Source of the DNA: Antennarius striatus
Lineage: Eukaryota > Chordata > Actinopteri > Lophiiformes > Antennariidae
Direction: 5' to 3'
DNA: 64,000 nucleotides
Assembly (NCBI RefSeq): GCF_040054535.1
Contig: NC_090797.1
Location: 2,973,501-3,037,500, forward strand
Notes under the pieces: model-generated
Databases searched by the model: none
Told to the model about the DNA's origin: nothing
Seen by the model: only the letters and a program-made list of their open reading frames with translations
In this document: one piece after another, positions 26,920-40,058 of the stretch
Numbering within the stretch: position 1 is the stretch's first letter
Layout of the letters: each line of letters begins with the position of its first letter
Program-made: the position numbers and the translations under genes

Positions 26920-26952
26920 CAGACGCTGGTGGCGGCGGCCGATGACTCTGCT
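26920..26952. repeat. Short dispersed repeat, copy B
   Basis: Partner of 19722-19757 in the same orientation. This copy has no good flanking splice sites, so the resemblance does not simply follow from a duplicated exon. Confidence 0.4.
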
Positions 26953-27254
26953 TATGATTGGATGCATAACAGCAGTATGAAAGAGAGGTAGAGACAGAAG
27001 CATTTTTAAAAAGACAGCAGAGAGGGAGGGTGTGGCAACTTTTAGAGGGTTTAGAGGGTAATTATGCAAAAATATAAAGTTGTGGAAATAAGCCTCGTAA
27101 GGCCTTATATGAAAGTAAAGGTTGAAATAATAGCTCATATATACCGAGTTATCAAGTCGAACGCTGCAGGCATTGAACTTCTGCTCTCAGCCTTTTCTTT
27201 TTGAATAATTCCTCACTTACTGCATTAATTATTCCCTTCGTGGTGCTTCTGAAA

Positions 27255-27277
27255 ACACACACACACACACACACACA
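27255..27277. repeat. (AC)n microsatellite
   Basis: About 11 AC units, uninterrupted. Confidence 0.9.
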
Positions 27278-27964
27278 GGAGTGGGTTATAGAGACGCTAT
27301 TGTGTGAAAACAAAAATGTATTGATTTTAGCGCATTCGCCTTCTGATGATGAGAGACTGTTTATGAAGTTGAATCTGAATGCTGGGAGGGCCCGCCTCCT
27401 CCTGTGAAGTGTTTTCTAGTTTTATTTCTTTTGTTTTTTGACATGCGTCCCCAAAGACAGCCAGAAATGCTAGCTTAGTTAAAAAAAAGCTACCAGAGGG
27501 CAAGAAGCAGTGACGAGAAAAAGGAAAAGAAAAAGAGTTTAATGTACTTTGAAGCACAAGGAAGACAAACCAGATTGTTGTTGTAAAACTGCTCAGACGT
27601 CTCGCCGTTAAGCGTCCCGCCACTTCCCTTAAACAACTCAACGCGTCACCAAAAACGACTGATCCACCTCCAGGCTCTATCAACGCATTGAAATGGAAGC
27701 CCCACCCTTTTTTTTTTTTTTTTTTGTGCACGGTACGCATTCCTGTGTCGCGCATCTGTCAAATAAAAAAAAAAAAAAGGGAGGGTATCCTCCCCGAAGC
27801 GTTTGCAGACACCTCCATCCAAGGACAAATCAATTAGCGTTGAATGACAGGCAGATGGTTTTTTTGAAGGACGTCTGCACCTGTGCCTCAGGTGAGAGGC
27901 GTCGGAGGTAACTGTCAAGTAGGATCCTCGTCTGAATGATTCTCCGATGTCATCCACGCACTCG

Positions 27965-27986
27965 CCCCCCCCCCCCCCCCCCCCCC
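27965..27986. repeat. 22-base poly-C run
   Basis: Uninterrupted C homopolymer, the longest in the window. Confidence 0.9.
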
Positions 27987-30900
27987 GAGAGCCTCGGCTC
28001 ATATCACACGCCACAAACAGGGCAGCTTCCAGTCGGATGCAAAAAGTCGTTGCCGAGAGAAGAGGAGGGAAGAGGAGTGAATATTTCATATCCATACTAT
28101 CAAACTGAATCCTTGATAAGCGCTTTTTTTTTTTAAATTACCCCAGGTGATGCTAAAGAGGCTCCACGGAAAATGTTGAATATCTGTGCAACTAGATTGC
28201 AAGACTGGAAGGGTGGGGGTGGGGGGATTGAAATGCAAATAATTCACAAAAATTACAGGAAAAAAAATATATCAAAAGGAGATCGTACGTCGCATTTCTC
28301 AGCGGTGTAAGCCGGCTAATCTTTTTTTGCTAATCGCATACGTACAAAGGGAACGGCACATGAAAGCGGCTAATTAGGTGATTCTTCCAGGCGTCTTTCA
28401 TTTTTGCCTTCCGACTGATGAGATAACAGGCTAACCAAATTAGCCTAGCTGCTTATCTGTAGGTAACCAGGACAACCATTTGGCTTGTTAATAATTGAGG
28501 TACAGGATGGGGGTGGGGGAGGGGGGCGGGTGCAGAGGCGGCCATTTTTGAGACGCTGTGACTGATGGGAGTGATGGAGAGCCTGGAAGCTGAGGGAAAG
28601 GCGTATCACTTAAAAGAGCTATTGTTTCCCATTGAGCCATAATTAAAGCACACAAAGACGCAAGGATGTGGTACACATGTGGCTAGCATCGAGAGACAAA
28701 GCGCTATGGACCAAAATGCAAAGATAGGAAATCATTAATTATAAGACACAATGGCAACCTTAAAAAAAGCAAAACAAAGGAGATTGATTTTGTATAAATT
28801 CAGTCCCCTCTCTCCGGGACCGTCGCTAGCCTTTTCACGTAAGCAAAATTCCAATTAAAACGACAAGATATTTGGGATCCTGAATTCACATGTGGCTCAT
28901 ATATCTTCTCTAGTTGCTATCAAAATATTCCCCTCACTTTATTAAGCAGGCAGGATGCAATCATGGAAATGGACTCTGCCAAACGGATCCCAACGCCGGC
29001 TAATTGAGATTCATGGCTTTAAACTGCAATCAGATAGTGTGATTAAGTCTTAGCTTGTCCAGATCTTTAAATCACAGCTTCCCCCTCCCAGCGCATCATC
29101 CTCTGATAGCCCACGTCTCATCATTTCATTATTAATCTCTCTTTGTTTTGGAGCGCTGTTGCTCCCTCGAGGGTTCAGACTTGGTTCATGCTGTAAATGT
29201 AAATAACCTATAGCCACTCTCTGTCTTCGGCGTGTTTGATGCATGTTGTCTCAGTTGCATATTGCAAATATGCTTAAGATCACAATGACAAACGTACCAG
29301 CGTGCACACCTACTCAGGCTCGAGTGCGTTTGGTCACGTAGATCGGTGCATGTAAAACAAGACGAAATACAAATAAATACTTCAGATAGCAAATTAAAAA
29401 AAGGGTAAGAAATTTATTTTTGCAGATATTTGTTGAGACTAATCGTGATTTCAAGCTTTTCTGTGTTTCCGTCTAACTCATGGAAGACGTCATTTTGTCT
29501 ACGTTTGCTCACAGTGTGTACAGCAGTACCAGACAAACTGATGTATGGACCTTTGCCACGTGTTTTGGATTGGGCTTTCCAAAGCACAGATTGGACCAAA
29601 TTACAATTACAATTACCAGCAGACTGACCATCCAACAGGATGACATTGCCATAGAGTGCTGATTGCAAACCGGCGTCCCGTGGGCCATACGATGCCCGCC
29701 AAAGCGCCCCCTTTGGCCCCTCGGAATATCAGCGAATTCAGATGCAAGGATCTAATGTTATGGCTTTGGTCCATTCTGACAGCGATCGTCAATTAGTTTG
29801 CCAATCTCGGACAACTCGATAAAAAAGTCTGTATTGCGGAATTGGATTATTCCGCACTGATTTTTTTTTCCAACTCCTCTCCATTTCTTGGATCCTGAAT
29901 CTCCCAGACTGGCCATCCTCTCCAAGAGCAGGAGGTTTCTCGTCTGTTCGATGCAACAGGCATAAGAAGGTGAAACGTTTATGGGTTAAAGGTAGAACGT
30001 TACAAATACGCTGTAATTATTCTTTGGACAGCTTCCACATGGCGAATCCTCAAAATGCAAATACTCTCTCATATTTTGCGCATGTTAATAGCCGAAATGT
30101 TTGTGTCTCTGATTTGCAAGTGCAATTTCCAGTAGATATTGAAGATACATCAACTCTAAAAAGCTGCCTGCATCGTTACCAGGAAAAGGGAAGTGACCTT
30201 GCCTCGCCATAACAGCTTAATCACTGTTGACCATTATTGAGAGCCCGAATCGCCAGTGATCAAAATTTAAAGCTTTAATCAGCATCGGGCCTGATATAAA
30301 CGCAGGGTTGACGATTGAAATAGAGTCAGCATCCACAAAGAGTGTCTCTTTTTACGATGGCACTGAATCAAAAAGGAATTAACCACTTTGCAAACACAAC
30401 ATAACTGTGATGGGCTGCGGATAAATTAGGATTAGGAATTGCCATCACACTGCATACATGGATCATTTTCGTTGCCATCTGGTTTTATTGCCCCCCAGTG
30501 AATGACGAAATGGAGGGTCTTCTTTTTTCTTTTCTTTTTTTTAGCGAACAGTAAGTCCTACCACCTGTCCGGTCAAATGATGTCATCTCCAAATGGAAAT
30601 CTCCCCACATTTTTGCATTGTATTTCATCAGATTTATAAATACAACTCGAGCCAGCTGCGCTACTGAAAACGCAGGAGTGTCTTTTTGGCTTCCAAATGC
30701 TAATTAAATCATAAATTTAATCTGGGCACGATAAAAAGAGCAACATCCCATATCTACAATCAGGATAGGTGGAGTGGAATTCACTAGAAAAAAGGGAAGT
30801 TCATTCATCTTGACTCTAAGAACATTCGTCTGATGGCTCATCACGGCCAAACCTAAAAATAATTTCACTTCCAGTCGTTAACCTGGAAATTAAAGGGTCT

Positions 30901-31730
30901 TCAGGAAGTAGACTCATCCCGTTGGACACTGGAGTATTCAGGGCATTGATTTTGCTTCTATTTCACCATCCCAGATGCTGTCAGAAAAGAACGCTGAAGT
31001 CATCACACCGTCATCGACCTTGACTCCGGCGTGACTTTTTACGCAACGTTTGAAACGCGCGTCGTCTGCAATTGAGACGTTCCTTGTTCCAAAACCACAT
31101 GAATCACAAAGAATCTTTTTTTGGGTTTGCTTTGTTACCCCTGTTTTTCCTCCATCTGTGCTCTCAGAGCCCAGAATGTTTTCTCTCCCCGGAGTGGCGG
31201 CGATCTGAGCGACAGACTCGGTCTGCTGCTTGCATAAACTGTCAGCGCTGAGGATTGTGTGTATTCCCAGATCAAAGCCAGGCCTGTCTGAGCAGCTGAA
31301 GTGCCCTTAATATGTTTGCCTCGGCAGGAGGATCCGCAGGCTGGTTCCTCACGTCTCAATGCTGCTGCTTCATGACTGGAAAAAGATGCTTTTTCTCAAG
31401 GGGGACCGATTAAAAGGCCATAACTGCTTTCAATAAATATGTAAAACATTACTGTATGTGTATTTTTAAAATGCCATTTAACGCTAAAATACTGTTTCAA
31501 TACACATATATTGTACTTGATTATTAGATTAATTATAATGTAAAGCTGTCCAGTTAGTTTGGTAAGTTAGCAGACTAGCCAACTAGTTCGAGTCCGTCTT
31601 GTCTTGTCATACCAGGTTGTACCTCTAGAGGGGGTAATCCGATGGTTTAAGTTGAAAAGTGTGAACTCTGACTTTATTTTAATAAACAAAATACACTCAC
31701 TAAATATTCAAGTGTCCTTTGATATTCCTT

Positions 31731-32124
31731 ACATAGTGTTAAACTCATTTTCACCGAAGGCCGCATCAGCATAACGGCTGTCCTCAAAGGGCCAGATGTA
31801 ACTAATAAATGTAACTAAATGTAACTCAATGTAATGTAAAATTCATGTAACTACTCTTTAATGTTAAGTAATTCTGAATTTATCACTTATTCAAGTTACA
31901 AGCACTACTGTTTGCCTATTGCTCTGCTATAACATCTTATTATATATCCTTTTTGTCAATGTTAAAACGGGCTTAGTTACTGCATGGTGGGAAACGTAGT
32001 TTTTGGTCAAAGCACACTTGACCTACTTATTTTTAGACACTCTGACCTTTTATGCTCTCGCGGGCCACATAAAATGATGTGGCGGGCCACATTTGGCCCC
32101 CGGGCCATGAGTTTGACACGTGTG
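31731..32124. mobile_element. Non-autonomous hAT-type element (MITE)
   Basis: The left end contains gtgttaaactcattttcacc followed by gaaggccgcatcagc. The right end contains cgggccacatttggcccccg then gccatgagtttgacacgtgtg. The ends are inverted relative to each other around the AAACTCAT / ATGAGTTT core and match the GTGTCAAACTCAT...GGGCC termini widespread in fish genomes and assigned to hAT-type elements. The inside is about 370 bp with short ATGTAACTAA-like tandem units near 31796-31850 and no transposase frame. The outermost bases have diverged and I cannot see a clear 8-bp target duplication. Confidence 0.65.
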
Positions 32125-35100
32125 AGTTAGTTTCTTTACTAACTTACTTTCTACTCTTGATTATCAACCCATTTTCAACCAAATTGTTTACCTATGTGGT
32201 TCGGTTGAAATAATTTTTTAATGCAACAAGTAAGATGAGGGGTCGTGTCGTAATACACATATATGAAGAGATTGAAGAAATCCCCCCTGACTGTTAGTGA
32301 AACGGCAGGTGTTGTCTTTGTTTTTCCTTCCTTAGCGTTGCTTCTTCCTGACCTTTGCATTTCCCTTCACTATCCTTCCTTCCCACAACTCCCCAGGCGG
32401 TATGAATCCATCTTTGAGGTAAACCAGGTTCCTCCATCATATCTTTCCCTACATGTCCCCACGTTTGGAGACCTCATTAGTCCCGTGCGATGCTATCAGC
32501 GTTTGATCACGACCATCGGCCTCATATCCCCCCGCCCAGGAAACATCAAGAGCGCCGAAGCCCGATAAACATCGCCGATAAACTTTGAATGCATTTGATT
32601 AGGGGGAGACTTGGAAGGCTTCCAGGATTTCTTAGCATTAATCACCATGCATTTAACTCGGTGAAATAATTCAGCAGCCACAAAGCGGTAGAGCACATGT
32701 AATGCTAAATGAATGCTTTTACCTGGGGAAATAATGACGCTCTAAGTAGGCTGGGAGACAATGGAGCATTTAGAGTCTTTAGAGTTAGTCGCATTCTGGA
32801 TTCATGTGCTTGTGTGTGTTTTCTTTGTATATGGCGCACTTTAACCTGTCCATCACTTTAGGAAATTGGAAAGAAATGGGCCTTAATTAAAGGAGTGGAT
32901 CCTCATCGTCATGGGAACAGATGCGACAGGGTGTGGGTGACGTGTTTTTTGCCGCCTTGAGAGGTTTGAGAATTACATGGTGTGACACACACAAGCTCTC
33001 ATCAATTTGTGACAGACACCCCGGCTTCATCTTCACGGCGCTTTAGAGCATCACGTGTGCACAAGCAGATCAATAGGTGTTCACTATAAAATGGACCCAG
33101 TCGTAAATGAAGGTACATGTTATTTACGCAAATAAACCTCGGTTGTCATTGGCAATACAATATACACGCTTTTTTGATGTGATGCGTAAACATTGCATAT
33201 ATTCCTAAAAGCACTTTGAGTGCATGCACTATAAATAAAGACATGGTTATTACAGGTTATAAATACCTTTTTATATATTCTACATCTTGTTTGTTGCTGC
33301 TAAATAAATACTTTATGTGCTTTTCATCAATGTTTTACTTCCGTTTGTTATAAAGGGCGTCGGATAAAATGAATTTATCCACCGGAATAAAACTGATATT
33401 ACAAGCTCCAACTTCTTGCTATTAAAGCGAGTGACAACAGCAAGATTTCATGCTGTGTTTGTCAATTCCATACCGCTGTTGCGGTTTTGATTTGCATCTT
33501 TACATTAGTCGGGGTTCCATCCAAATGTTTATCAAACGGATGCTGAATTTTGCGAGCAACAAGCGAAAGAGAAATTGCAATTCCATCATGGTTGAAGCAC
33601 CAGTAAAATCTTGTGAAAAATTAGGAATACTAGTATTAATTTTAATTCTAACTACTGAAAATGGAATAATTAATTCATAAATTTGTGTTTTTCTCTGCAA
33701 AAATCTGATTCTTTCATCTGTCTTGACTTTTTCTAGTTTCTTTTGGTTATTTAAAGTATAATCTTTAATTCACAGTTGCTTCACTTTTGCTTCATCAGCA
33801 AAGAATAAATCACTATTAGGAATTTCTGGCGTTTCCAATCTGTTGCTCCTGAGTCGAAACTGAAAATGCATTAATAGCAGGTAAATAAACCCCTCCTATT
33901 GCACTCCTGGTCTGTGCTATCTGATATTTGGAGGTGAATCAATGGATAAAATGATAATCGATAAATAAAGGTACACCCTCTGATCCGTTTCCATTGTTTA
34001 TAAAACAATCGGTTTTATTAAAGTCTTGCTGGTTTATCCGTTCCCCTCTTGTCTGAATATAAAAGAAATCCATAATTCACCCATCAGCCATAAATCTAGA
34101 GCCTCTGAGAGGTGTGGTGAACTATATCGATCGTTTTGATGCGATGGCACCTATCAGTGGGCGGGATGTATCGATCAGCGAGTGAACATTTTGCCCTAAA
34201 GGGTTGCCAAACTGAAAAGAGGTAAAATGGGCAGGTGTAAAGATCTGAGCAGCTTTGACACGGGTCACACCGGGTCAAACATCTTCAAAAACTGCAGGTT
34301 TTTACTGTTGACACCCAGAATCAGGGATTTGAACCCACTTGGGGCGTGCTGTACTTCCATCTTTTTCTCTCGCTCCTCTTACTTCCTGCTCACAACGACA
34401 AAGAAATGCAAATCAGATCCACTCCTTAGCGGTGATTTATACGTGAACATGTTTAACTGCCGCTGCTCCAACCTCCAAGCTTAACACAATGAACGCTGCC
34501 CGGGGGGACCCTAAACGCACCACCAATATCTGACGCACACTCATGTGCCCCACCAGGTTGATATTGTGCTGCTAAGCATGAAGTTTCTGTCACAGGAAAC
34601 CGCTGTGTACGCACACACTCTTGGTTAAATACTTTTACAGTCACTGCTTCATGCATACATTCACGAATATATGCAGACAATAGCCTGAAACTTCCCTCCA
34701 GGATGGCAGGTAATTGCCATCTATGGAGGTGAGGGGGGGGGGCAGGTGCTTCTACAATAGAGTGCCGGTGTCCAGGCAGGCTCTCTATTCAATGCCACCA
34801 TAATTACCTAATTGAAATGCTCACAGGGGAAAGACAGTGTGTGTCTGACGGAGAATATGTGGACCGGGGTAAAAACGAGAGAACGCAAAAGATAAGCTCT
34901 AGGCTTTTGGAATAAAACGCTCCTACCACACACACACGCACACACACACACACTGATGACTGTAAGGACACACACATTCATGCTGCCACAACACTATGTT
35001 TTTTGCGATATTCCCATTAGCGCATGTATGTGGCCACACAAACCCACTCTGAGGTATTTTCTGAATCAGATCACTCCCGGGGGCAAATAATGCTGAGCTG

Positions 35101-36872
35101 TGATTGAGGGACGGAGTGAGCGGTAATGGGAAATCTATTGTACGGTGAGGATGTGGCAGGGGAGAGAGGAGGAGGAGGGTCAGGGGATGTTGGGATACAA
35201 AGGCGGCCCGGTCACTCTCATTTCTGATGTCGGCCAATCTCGACGCCTCCTCGGCTCGGGCTTTAAGTTTCATATGGGATCTATAGATGGGGCCGAGCAG
35301 ATGGAGAGAGGTGTGTGTATGCATACGTCCGGTCTTTAAATGTGTATTGTGCACATGTGCATATAAATGTGCAGCTTGGTGTTCCCATCCTGCTAACGTT
35401 CGCTACGGAAAACGGACCAGGACTATTACTCTGTGCACTGATTAAAGAAACATTTCAAAGTGATAATTTGTCATTTTAGAAATGTTGTTAATCGTGACGA
35501 GGACATTCATGCTAATCTCAATCCTGCTTTAGCTTAGTTTAGCAGCCAAAGGATTAAAGCAGAATTTAAGAATCCCTCCTGGTTTAATCCTTGTAAAGAT
35601 TTAAAAGTGTAAGAAGTTACTCTTTGTGTAAATTTCTGTTCAACCAACATGAATATTATCCATAACTTACTCTAGGATTATATCTTCTTAGCTTATATAT
35701 TTATTATATCCATACAAAAAACAACTCTTAGAGAGACATTTAAGCTATATAGTTGGCTGTGTTGTTAGCTTTGCATTTAGCACCACATTAATTCAAGTCT
35801 TTAATACTGTCAAGAGGACACCCTGCTACACTTATCATAAAGCTAATCCAGGTGTGAAAACCACTTCAAAATCCTACTGACATCTCATTTTGTCACAAGC
35901 CCTCAATAGCATCTCATTTGACAGGACAAAAACTTCCTGTTTTTGTTCTTCTTTGTTCTTACAGCCACTTTGTCTGGGCTCTCATTTATGCTTGCGGTCT
36001 AGCACAAAGCAAAAGGCTCGCATCCCCAAGGCTAGCATTTCAGAGCAGCCACAGCCTCGCACTCCTAAAATGCTTCAAGGTGAGAACTCCTGCTACGCAA
36101 TCCTTCTTTGAAACCGTCCTGTTGTTGCAATTTCTAGTGCAGCATAAAAATAAAAAAAAAACAAGCATGTTTGATGCGCATTTTGGGTATTTTTGTATTC
36201 TCAGTGTGGTTGGTCTTTGGAAGTTTGCTTGTTCTCTTAAGGGTACAAGAAAGAAGAAATAAAGGCACAAGAAACTGGGTCAGGCGCCGAGGTGGATTTC
36301 AACTGTGGATTCTTAGAGAAATTATGTGCAAAGATTTTAAAAAAAAGAAGAAGGAATGCAGGACGGGTGGCAATGGGGTAAAATGAGGGGACAAAAGGAA
36401 GGTACGAGTGTAGAGAGAGAAGAAACATTCATACGAAGGATGAGGGGTGAATGTGATGGAAAGCCTGATAAGGACGGGAGATTCAAGAGCGCAAGATCCC
36501 CGGGAAAAAGAGATCTTTGGCGGAGCGCTGGACAAACATCCTTTGGCTTGGCCAGGTGGCGTTTGTTGTGTTGAGTCTGATGAACAGACATGGAAAATAA
36601 ACTGTAAAGAACAGCAAATAAACCAATCTGCCAAAAAAAACCCAAAACCCATCACTCCTCCCGCCTTCATCACCCCGCGAATCACAAAAGACGACTCGTG
36701 TCAATGTGAGGAAAGATGTCATATTCCTTTCCAGCAAGCATCAAACGCACCCCGGAGTCGCACCCGTGTAAATATGAAGCGCACATGACGTGAACGTTGA
36801 CTGTGATACTCTTTTTTTCTCTCTCATCTCCTACGGCAGTGATATGTGGACCCCATTACAACATGTAAATGA

Positions 36873-36887
36873 CCCCCCCCCCCCCCC
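36873..36887. repeat. 15-base poly-C run
   Basis: Uninterrupted C homopolymer in the gene desert. Confidence 0.85.
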
Positions 36888-38868
36888 GCTGTGCAGTCTA
36901 GGAGAATGATATAGCACACACACTTCAACACGCAACTATGTTAAATATATGTCTTCAACATGCGTGCATTATGCATACACATGACGGATGTGTCGGACTC
37001 AAGCTGTCAGGATTAGACGGATGTTACTTCGCTTTTCCACGTGGGAAGTCACACGAAAGAGAGGGAATTCCACTCGAGATTCAAGTGTTGAATTTTTAAT
37101 AAGGTTCGCTTTCAGGTGCTTATTAATGGTTAATTAATGCTTTATAGAACAACAATAAGAAATATATCTGGCCTCCAGCTGACAGTTTGCTCCACATGGA
37201 GCTTAGTTGTGACTTTACATTTTTTATAGCTGTAATATTTTTGTATAATTGTTCAAAAGTTTTCATTTACTCACAGAATCTGAAACTTAACTGTATCCTA
37301 GTTATTTTTAGCAACTTTCAGCTTATTGTTTTGGTTTTAAGGTCCATGACTTAAATTTTTTTTCATCAATCAACTCTACACTCATAAAAATATACGTAGG
37401 AACCTTTTCCAAGTGTTTTTATGATTCTTCATTTGTTTGTGTACAAAATACTGTAAAGATTTCTAACAAATTTCATTTAATTTTATGAGGGACCACATGT
37501 CAAGGCAGAGTTAACTAGATTTTAAACTGGCTTCAAATTTTGGAACGTTTTCATTAATTTAACAAAAAATAAAAAAGTTAAGGATTATTTACTCCAGGAG
37601 ACCAAAACAAAAAACTGTGATGTATTTTTTTACTGTTTTAATTCATAATTTAAAAAATGTATCCATCCAAAAATATATCTATGTAAATAGTCCCATTGTA
37701 TGTGAATGAACAGTGTAGCTTTAATACATTACTGGAAGGTCTCTGAACATTAATTATATTTTGATTTCCCAAATGTCCCAAAGTTTTATTGACAACGGTT
37801 TTATCTCGCCTTTTGCAATCGTTCCTCTGTTTCCATTTCACAATTTCCACTGAGTTTTCATTCCTTGTCATGTCTTTTCATTTGACGAGCTCATAATTAG
37901 CTCCCAGTTTGATTCGCAGCTAAATGTGCTGGTTATTCTGCGAACCTCCTTTTGTTTTGACAACACCATTTCCAGGAGAGCCGTACCCAAATGTAGAAAT
38001 AAAGCCTCTTAATTGTTCTTTTCTTTCATTACTGCATCGCTCCAGCAGCCTTTCTGCCCTTCCATCATGCACTCAGAGGAAAACGGACCACCTTGTCTGG
38101 ATGTTTTGTTTTAAATCTCTTAATTCCCTTCAATCACCACCAACCCAGCTGATACTGTAGGCATCTATGCATTTATTTTGAATAGTTTCTCTCCAAACCG
38201 TGTACAAAATAAAGCCAAAGTTATTTATTACGATATAAAAACACCTAGCTGCTGGAGAATGAAACGGTGGAGGATGGATGATATTGAATTTTTCAACACT
38301 GTGCTCAATCCAATCCATTGTCTGCCTCTCCCCAAGGTGCCGGCCAGTTACATGTTACATTTAAACACATGGGTCAATAGAGGTAATTGATGAGCTCTCA
38401 TACGGATATATAGTGATGAATGCAGGATATTTCTGTTGCAATGAATCAAACTACCTCTGGAGCCGTTAATGGATTGTTGTATTCCTCGCCTAATGGGAAT
38501 AAGCATAAACTCATTCCCCACAGTCGATGCCATAGAGTCTCTCAGACAGGTACCAATAAGGTGGCGTTATTGGTCCATCACTTATACTTTATGAGCACCT
38601 CAGAGCTGAGGACCAAACGGTGAACCACCGCTTGTGGCTTAGTGATAGATTATCATCAAGTCCATTGATCTGGTTCGAGAAGACAACAGGAAAACATAGC
38701 ATCAATCTTCAATTTAGATCTTTAGTTCACGCTTGTGGACGTAAATACGACGAGGAATTAAAAATGCTGCCATTTGGTGCTTAAAGAAGACGCGATAAAA
38801 TGCAAATTCAACAACAGAGAAATACAATTTAATGTAAATACAGGACAACACAACACAAGAACAATGTA

Positions 38869-38874
38869 TTTATT
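38869..38874 (-). terminator. gxylt1: gxylt1 candidate polyadenylation signal (AATAAA)
   Basis: AATAAA on the minus strand (gtaaaataaatac context), about 1 kb after the gxylt1 stop, at the far end of an AT-rich stretch that looks like 3' UTR. Confidence 0.4.
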
Positions 38875-39639
38875 TTACAACGAATACAACTACACAATCA
38901 TAACATTTTAAATTCAACCCTGTATACGATCAGAATACTCCAGAAATCCACACTCATGGAAAGAAAAAAATACTTTGGTATCAGGAACCTATCCTGTATG
39001 TGGTATTTTTATATTATGTCTCTGAAATTGTTAAATGGAAATATATGAAAGTAAACTTTTGAAAAATGTAAACCAACCATATACTGTATATATAACATCG
39101 ATATTTTACTTCAAATCAGATAAAATAACACAGAATGAGATGAGCATTTACTCTGATAAATGTTTCACTATCACTTTACTGCTGTCTAAAACTCCAGAAA
39201 CAATTATTATTCGATTCGTGTTTGTTTCTTTTTCTCCCATCTTATTGATAATGACGTGCTTTGTGGTGGTAAAAAGTGGTCCAGTGCATACACCTACAAT
39301 AACAGGCTTCATTTAAAAAGCCTTTGTCCAGTTGTGACATTCTTCATTTTCATTCACAAGGTTTTTTGCTAATTCTACAATATGGAAATAAAAATGCTCT
39401 TCTTCAAATGTTTATGTACCCATTACACCATAATGAAGGTCAACCTTGAGTCGAGAAGAATAGTATTGCATTGAAATGGCTAAAATAAAATAAAAGGTTT
39501 GTATTGAACTACAATGTTGTCACAGTTTGTAGACACACAAAAAACATTCATAGTTATAAATGTGTTGTTCAGTATTTTGCTACAGGGGAAACTGACCTTC
39601 GAAAATTATAGTCAGTTCCTGTATTCACTTCACGCTCTT

Positions 39640-39665
39640 CTCCAGAGCAACTTACAAGAGGTAAG
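39640..39665. repeat. Possible fragment of a fish MITE
   Basis: The words ctccagagcaacttacaagag resemble the frequent fish repeat phrase with CAAAGCGACTTACA. Only about 25 bp are similar, so this is a weak call. Confidence 0.25.
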
Positions 39666-39896
39666 CAGTTATTTGTTTGACACAATCACTACCGTCTTAT
39701 TGACATTCAAGCAGCCGTTTGCCAAATTGGCTCCATTCATTAGTTGTCCACAAAGTGGTCTATGCGTCTTTGCATAACTCCAGTTCACTATGTCCAGATT
39801 TAAGGGTTAGTGTAGTCATAACAGCAGCAATCAGCACTGATCATGGTTTCCTAACCAAGCCTGTAATCGTTGGGCTAAGTCTACATCTCGTTTTCA

Positions 39897-40058
39897 TCAC
39901 CGCTCATGTTGGGCGGTCTTGTTGAGGTGTGTCAGGCTTTGTGAGAGTCTCATGGTGAAGAGCCGGTGGGTTTTACCGCAATAAGTGTGTGTCGCCTTCA
40001 ACAGTTCCTCCTCCAGAGGATCCAGTAAGTGTTTTATCGGGTCTGAACCGAACGAGTA
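39897..40058 (-). CDS. gxylt1: gxylt1 exon 7 (terminal)
   Basis: Encodes [20 protein letters not shown] and the conserved THTYCGK, ending QHER and TGA. The acceptor is a long pyrimidine tract, cttcttttaccag. It is separated from exon 6 by a 3-kb intron. Confidence 0.93.
   Translation of the reverse strand, partial: YSFGSDPIKHLLDPLEEELLKATHTYCGKTHRLFTMRLSQSLTHLNKTAQHER

Larger units (their letters stand above)
18781..38850. other. 20-kb gene desert between pdzrn4 and gxylt1
   Basis: I find no exon chain on either strand in this interval. It contains one exon-like segment at 19686-19805, one hAT-type element at 31731-32124, microsatellites (27255-27277, 34927-34953) and poly-C runs (27965-27986, 36873-36887). 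The rest is AT-rich sequence with many TAATTA/CTAATTAG-type homeodomain-like words. Given its position beside a developmentally expressed gene it may hold regulatory elements, but that cannot be shown from one sequence. Confidence 0.65.
38850..39896 (-). other. gxylt1: gxylt1 3' UTR (inferred)
   Basis: AT-rich non-coding DNA following the TGA stop. The extent rests only on the AATAAA near 38870. A short stretch near 39640-39665 resembles a fish repeat and is listed separately. Confidence 0.4.

Noticed and set aside
26812..27138. 108-codon minus frame overlapping repeat copy B
   Set aside because: No splice sites, no known domain. The only shared part with 19.7 kb is the short repeat itself.
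27646..28136. Frames rich in Phe/Lys and Gly/Pro
   Set aside because: Produced by poly-T, poly-A and poly-C runs, not by a gene.
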